17,507 bases of DNA from Chloroflexota bacterium (lineage in GTDB: Bacteria; Chloroflexota; Anaerolineae; B4-G1; SLSP01). A program made the translations under genes and the position numbers. A model generated the notes under the pieces. It did no database searches. It had not been told where the DNA came from and worked only from the letters and a program-made list of their open reading frames with translations. This document shows, piece by piece, positions 15,024 through 17,507 of the stretch (position 1 is its first letter; each line of letters opens with the position of its first letter). The stretch lies in NCBI GenBank assembly GCA_022707665.1, contig JAKJAE010000020.1, positions 1-17,507 on the forward strand, in the 5' to 3' direction.

Positions 15024-15180
15024 GTGCAGGTACGGGACTTGATGGGCAAGGCGATGGTGGTAACCGGCGCGACGTGATGCTGCGTCACGACTACGACGGG
15101 TCGGCGGTTTTCTACCAGTCGAGACTCGCCAACGCGCTCTTTTCCGGGAGCTGAACCCGCGGCTGGGCGCTTCCCTGCTT
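15024..15180 (+). pseudogene. Relic of a short-chain dehydrogenase/reductase, in three frames with a large internal deletion
   Basis: Three fragments in order match the retinol-dehydrogenase-like SDR family. VQVRDLMGKAMVVTGAT (15024-15074) is the start of the NAD(P)-binding Rossmann fold, normally continued SGIG but cut by TGA. LRHDYDGSAVFYQSRLANALFS (15080-15145, another frame) matches the family segment ...YYQSKLANALFT. RELNPRLGAS (15145 onward, third frame) matches the following RELARRLG. The middle of the protein, about 140 residues, is missing. The catalytic Tyr and Lys of YYQSK read F and R here. Intact members have about 280-300 residues. A non-functional remnant is the only sensible reading if the family match holds; it was made by eye. 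Confidence 0.6.
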
Positions 15181-15229
15181 TTTCTCCGGCGTCGAGTGGT
15201 AAGCATTAGTGCGGCCATAGGAGACATGT

Positions 15230-16399
15230 ATGGAGTTCGATTTCCTCGGGATTCCCGTCATTGATGGGCACATTCACTTCGCCAGCCCGGAGCATATGGG
15301 CGACATCCTCAAAATCATGGATGCTGTTCCGTTCACCAAGGTCAACCTCGTCAGCGTGCCGTTTCCTGGGACCCTGAACCAGAACGCCGCCCTGATCTAC
15401 TTCAAGGCTTTGGCCCCTGACAAGGTTTACCTATCCGGCGGGCTTGACTATAGCCAGGTGCTCGTCGACAAGGTGCAGCCGGGCCAGGATTGGGGGACGA
15501 TCGACTGGACTGCGGTGGATGCCGAGGCGATGTCGACGACATTGGCGCGCCAGATCGATGTGCTGAAGTGGATGGGCTTTGATGGTCTAAAGCTCATCGA
15601 AGGGAAGCCGACCTTCCGAAAGCAGGTGCCGATCCCGCTTGATGCGCCCCATTACGAGGGACTGTGGGCAGCGCTTGAACGACACGATATGCCGGTCATC
15701 TTCCATGTCGCGGATCCGGAGGAGGACTGGGATGAAGCGCATGCCTCTCCTTGGGCCAAGGAACGTGGATGGTTCTATGGCGATGGCACATTCCCGACCA
15801 AGGAGGCGCTGTATGCGGAGGTGGACCACGTGCTTGCGCGGCACCCGACGCTCAAGCTGGTTCTGGCGCACTTCTACTTCCTTTCTGCGGATCTCGGCCG
15901 CGCCGCGGCCTTTCTGGACCGGCACCCCAGTGTTTGTTTTGACCTCACTCCGGGCAACGAGATGATCAGCAACTTTACCCGCAACTACGATTCCGCTAAG
16001 CGGTTTTTCATCGACTATGGAGACCGCCTGGTGTACGGCACGGACATCGCAACGTGGGGACTGTCTCGTCCGGAGGGGATGGAACACGCATTAGGCACGG
16101 CGTGGGCTGTGCGTATGTATCTGGAGAAGGACACTTTCTTCGAGCCCCCGGAGGCGCTGGTGAACTGGCGTGAACCGGATCTCACGGGGTTCCGAGGATT
16201 TGGGTTGCCACCGGATGTGTTGGCGCGGATCTATCACGGTAACTTCGAGCGGCTGTTCGGCGAAACCCCCGCCGCACTGAACCGGGATGCGGCGATTGGC
16301 GAGCTTGCACGGATGGCGAGTCAGATCGACCGGCTGAGTAGTGGCGAGGATCACGGCAACCCCGCTCGAGAGGTGCTTCGGGCGCTGCAGGGGATGTAG
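15230..16399 (+). CDS. Amidohydrolase-2 family metal-dependent hydrolase
   Basis: This is a predicted cytoplasmic TIM-barrel hydrolase or decarboxylase of 389 residues. Metal-site signatures appear in order: DGHIHF with H14 and H16, IFHVADPEEDWD with H159, LAHFYF with H214, and YGTDIATW with D272. These are the HxH, His, His, Asp set of the amidohydrolase superfamily. RIYHGNFERLFGE near the C-terminus is the usual closing helix of the PF04909 group. The group includes decarboxylases such as 2-amino-3-carboxymuconate semialdehyde decarboxylase and lactone hydrolases, so the reaction cannot be assigned. The start at 15230 follows AGGAG by 6 nt. It lies just after an SDR relic and before an independently promoted gene, so no operon partner is evident. 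Confidence 0.87.
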   Translation: MEFDFLGIPVIDGHIHFASPEHMGDILKIMDAVPFTKVNLVSVPFPGTLNQNAALIYFKALAPDKVYLSGGLDYSQVLVDKVQPGQDWGTIDWTAVDAEAMSTTLARQIDVLKWMGFDGLKLIEGKPTFRKQVPIPLDAPHYEGLWAALERHDMPVIFHVADPEEDWDEAHASPWAKERGWFYGDGTFPTKEALYAEVDHVLARHPTLKLVLAHFYFLSADLGRAAAFLDRHPSVCFDLTPGNEMISNFTRNYDSAKRFFIDYGDRLVYGTDIATWGLSRPEGMEHALGTAWAVRMYLEKDTFFEPPEALVNWREPDLTGFRGFGLPPDVLARIYHGNFERLFGETPAALNRDAAIGELARMASQIDRLSSGEDHGNPAREVLRALQGM

Positions 16400-16422
16400 C
16401 CGAAGCCCCCCCATGGCATCTG

Positions 16423-16451
16423 TTGACATCTGGCGACACACCATATATAAC
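16423..16451 (+). promoter_or_regulatory. Sigma-70-type promoter of the 164-aa protein
   Basis: TTGACA (16423-16428) and TATAAC (16446-16451) are separated by exactly 17 nt, with a T/A-rich ATATATAA context. Transcription is expected near 16458, inside the palindrome described next. Confidence 0.8.
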
Positions 16452-16463
16452 CGTCTCAGACGG
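16451..16463. promoter_or_regulatory. Candidate operator overlapping the transcription start
   Basis: CCGTCT-C-AGACGG is a perfect 13-nt palindrome that begins at the last base of the -10 box and covers the predicted +1. This position is typical for repressor binding. The regulator is unknown. Confidence 0.5.
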
Positions 16464-16485
16464 AATCTCACTGTTGGAGGGAAGT

Positions 16486-16980
16486 ATGCCCCAGGATAGA
16501 CCAGGCCCACGCTATCGAGGCGTCTACAAGCACATAGATCATGAGGGTGGGTACTCGATATGGATTCCCAGTGACTGGCGCAAGTTGGAGATGACGGACG
16601 GTCACAAGGGCGCGATCTACACGCCCTATCCCGATCGCTACGACACGTGTATCTCGACTGAGAAGGTTGTCCTCGAGCACAAGGTTACGAAGAAGGATGT
16701 GCCGCTCCTGCGCAAGGGGTTTTCCGCCGGGCTCAACTCCCTGCCTGACGTAGAAGTCGAGTCGCAGGACGAGACGGTGACACCGACCTTGATCATGTTC
16801 GAGGCAAAGGTGAAGTTCTCCGAGGGCGAGGCGCGGCGCAAGCGATGGATCCGAGTTATCTACTGGGGAGAGGGACAGCTTACTGTGGCGGCCCAGGGGG
16901 CGACGGTTGAGGAATACGACTACTGGACGCCGATGTTCTTCAACTCGCTGATGACCGTGGAGATCCCGGTTCCAGGTTAG
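16486..16980 (+). CDS. 164-residue cytoplasmic protein of unknown function, possibly PsbP/Mog1-like fold
   Basis: I do not recognise a named family with certainty. The protein begins MPQDRPGPRYRGVYKHIDHE, then GGYSIWIPSDWRKLE, GAIYTPYPDRYDTCISTEKV, a helix KKDVPLLRKGFSAGLNSLPDVEV and strands IMFEAKVKF, RKRWIRVIYWGEGQLTVAAQG, closing with EYDYWTPMFFNSLMTVEI. A sandwich of strands with a phrase like GYSIWIPSDW near the start and a helix FNSLMTVEI at the end recalls the PsbP/Mog1/DUF1795 fold, which is inference. There is no signal peptide. ATG 16486 follows GGAGGGAAGT; an in-frame extension to ATG 16423 would start inside the -35 box and is rejected. It has its own promoter and operator candidate. 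A zinc-ribbon gene starts 3 nt after its TAG, in the same frame. Confidence 0.8.
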   Translation: MPQDRPGPRYRGVYKHIDHEGGYSIWIPSDWRKLEMTDGHKGAIYTPYPDRYDTCISTEKVVLEHKVTKKDVPLLRKGFSAGLNSLPDVEVESQDETVTPTLIMFEAKVKFSEGEARRKRWIRVIYWGEGQLTVAAQGATVEEYDYWTPMFFNSLMTVEIPVPG

Positions 16981-16983
16981 CTG

Positions 16984-17507
16984 GTGGAGACCGACGACAG
17001 CGCCGCAAATGTGTGCCCGATCTGTCAGGCTGAGTTGGCGTGGCCCGATGAGGGCGATTGGGTTGTCTGTAGCGGGTGTGGGCAGCGGCTGAACGTTCCG
17101 GGGCAGCGTGCCTTTGTGCGCGCGGAGGCCGCCTTCCTGTCGGCCCGCGAGAGCTTGGGCCGCGGCTACTGGAGTGGCTCAGGGCGCCGGGCCTACACCG
17201 CGAAGGCCCGCCCGGACGCGCTGCCCCTGGCACCGGACGTGGTTCGTGATCTGCAGCAGACTTACGCGGGATTGCATACTGCGTTCGGGCTGGGGCTGCC
17301 GGAGGTCCAGTTGCGGGCCGGCGTTGAGATGATGGCCGAGGTGATGCGGCTGTTGGCGCCCCGGGGTATGGCTTCTCCGCTGGAAACCGAATACTGGATC
17401 AAGCTGGCGTTCGGGCTCACGGCGCGTGATGAGCTACGGAGTCTACAACAGAGGCTTGAGCCCTCGAGACCCGCGGCAGGGCTGCTACAGCGCGTGCGCT
17501 GGCGGTT
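16984..17507 (+). CDS. Zinc-ribbon protein of unknown function, N-terminal part (cut by window end)
   Basis: The frame stays open for 174 codons to the window end. The likely start is GTG 16984, 3 nt after the TAG of the preceding gene, with only a weak AGGT upstream, so translation is probably coupled. Residues 10-31 form a zinc ribbon: CPIC, 14 residues, CSGC, then GQRLNVPGQRAFVRAEAA. The rest is helical and Leu/Ala/Arg-rich (LSARESLGRGYWSG, LQQTYAGLHTAFGLGLPEVQLRAG, EVMRLLAPRGM), with ARDELRSLQQRLEP near the visible end. Codon usage and GC match its neighbours, so the frame looks genuine although the start is not ATG. The same frame as the upstream gene means the two could be one polypeptide if the TAG is read through or is an error. 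Confidence 0.75.
   Translation, partial: METDDSAANVCPICQAELAWPDEGDWVVCSGCGQRLNVPGQRAFVRAEAAFLSARESLGRGYWSGSGRRAYTAKARPDALPLAPDVVRDLQQTYAGLHTAFGLGLPEVQLRAGVEMMAEVMRLLAPRGMASPLETEYWIKLAFGLTARDELRSLQQRLEPSRPAAGLLQRVRWR

Noticed and set aside
1..17507. CRISPR array, insertion sequence, integrase or prophage
   Set aside because: No regularly spaced repeats, no transposase or integrase motifs and no terminal inverted repeats were seen. The one tRNA is not followed by a duplicated 3' end.

Overview
The window is GC-rich bacterial chromosome carrying division genes, a tRNA, small regulatory RNA elements, carbohydrate-degrading enzymes and several decaying genes. No gene fixes the taxonomy. An uncultured member of the Chloroflexota (Anaerolineae-like) is my best guess. 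The reasons are the exported protease ending in VYLPLTIRGL, a C-terminal style I associate with that phylum, plus the DUF6259/GH92 pair and a c-di-AMP riboswitch. This is inference from memory, not a database result.

Layout: 1-1729 holds the end of ftsA and complete ftsZ on +, separated by a 217-nt leader with four hairpins. One hairpin carries a T-box-like GGTGGCACC core. A 17-bp bidirectional terminator separates ftsZ from a convergent ornithine aminotransferase (rocD). At 3408-3563 lies a self-contained tRNA-Asp(GTC) unit with a near-consensus promoter and a terminator. A secreted papain-family protease (-) follows.

From 5879 to 6557 there is a compact transcription unit. It has TTAACA direct repeats, a -10 box, a ydaO-type c-di-AMP riboswitch, an intrinsic terminator, a 51-aa protein with a strong ribosome binding site, and a second strong terminator. 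This is the most unusual part of the window, because the riboswitch appears to control only this small unrecognised protein.

From 6749 to 9522 there is a type-B carboxylesterase pseudogene (in-frame TAA, no C-terminal catalytic His), a glyoxalase-fold protein and a LolA/LppX-like lipoprotein (-). From 9925 to 14209 a minus-strand operon encodes a GH92 alpha-mannosidase-like enzyme followed by a DUF6259 glycoside hydrolase. Neither has a visible signal peptide, which suggests intracellular trimming of imported mannosides. From 14449 onward on + are a small secreted Ig-like protein, a three-frame relic of a short-chain dehydrogenase, an amidohydrolase, and a 164-aa protein with a clear promoter and palindromic operator candidate. 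A zinc-ribbon protein starts 3 nt after that gene's stop, in the same frame, and runs off the window.

No CRISPR array, insertion sequence, rRNA gene or prophage was seen.
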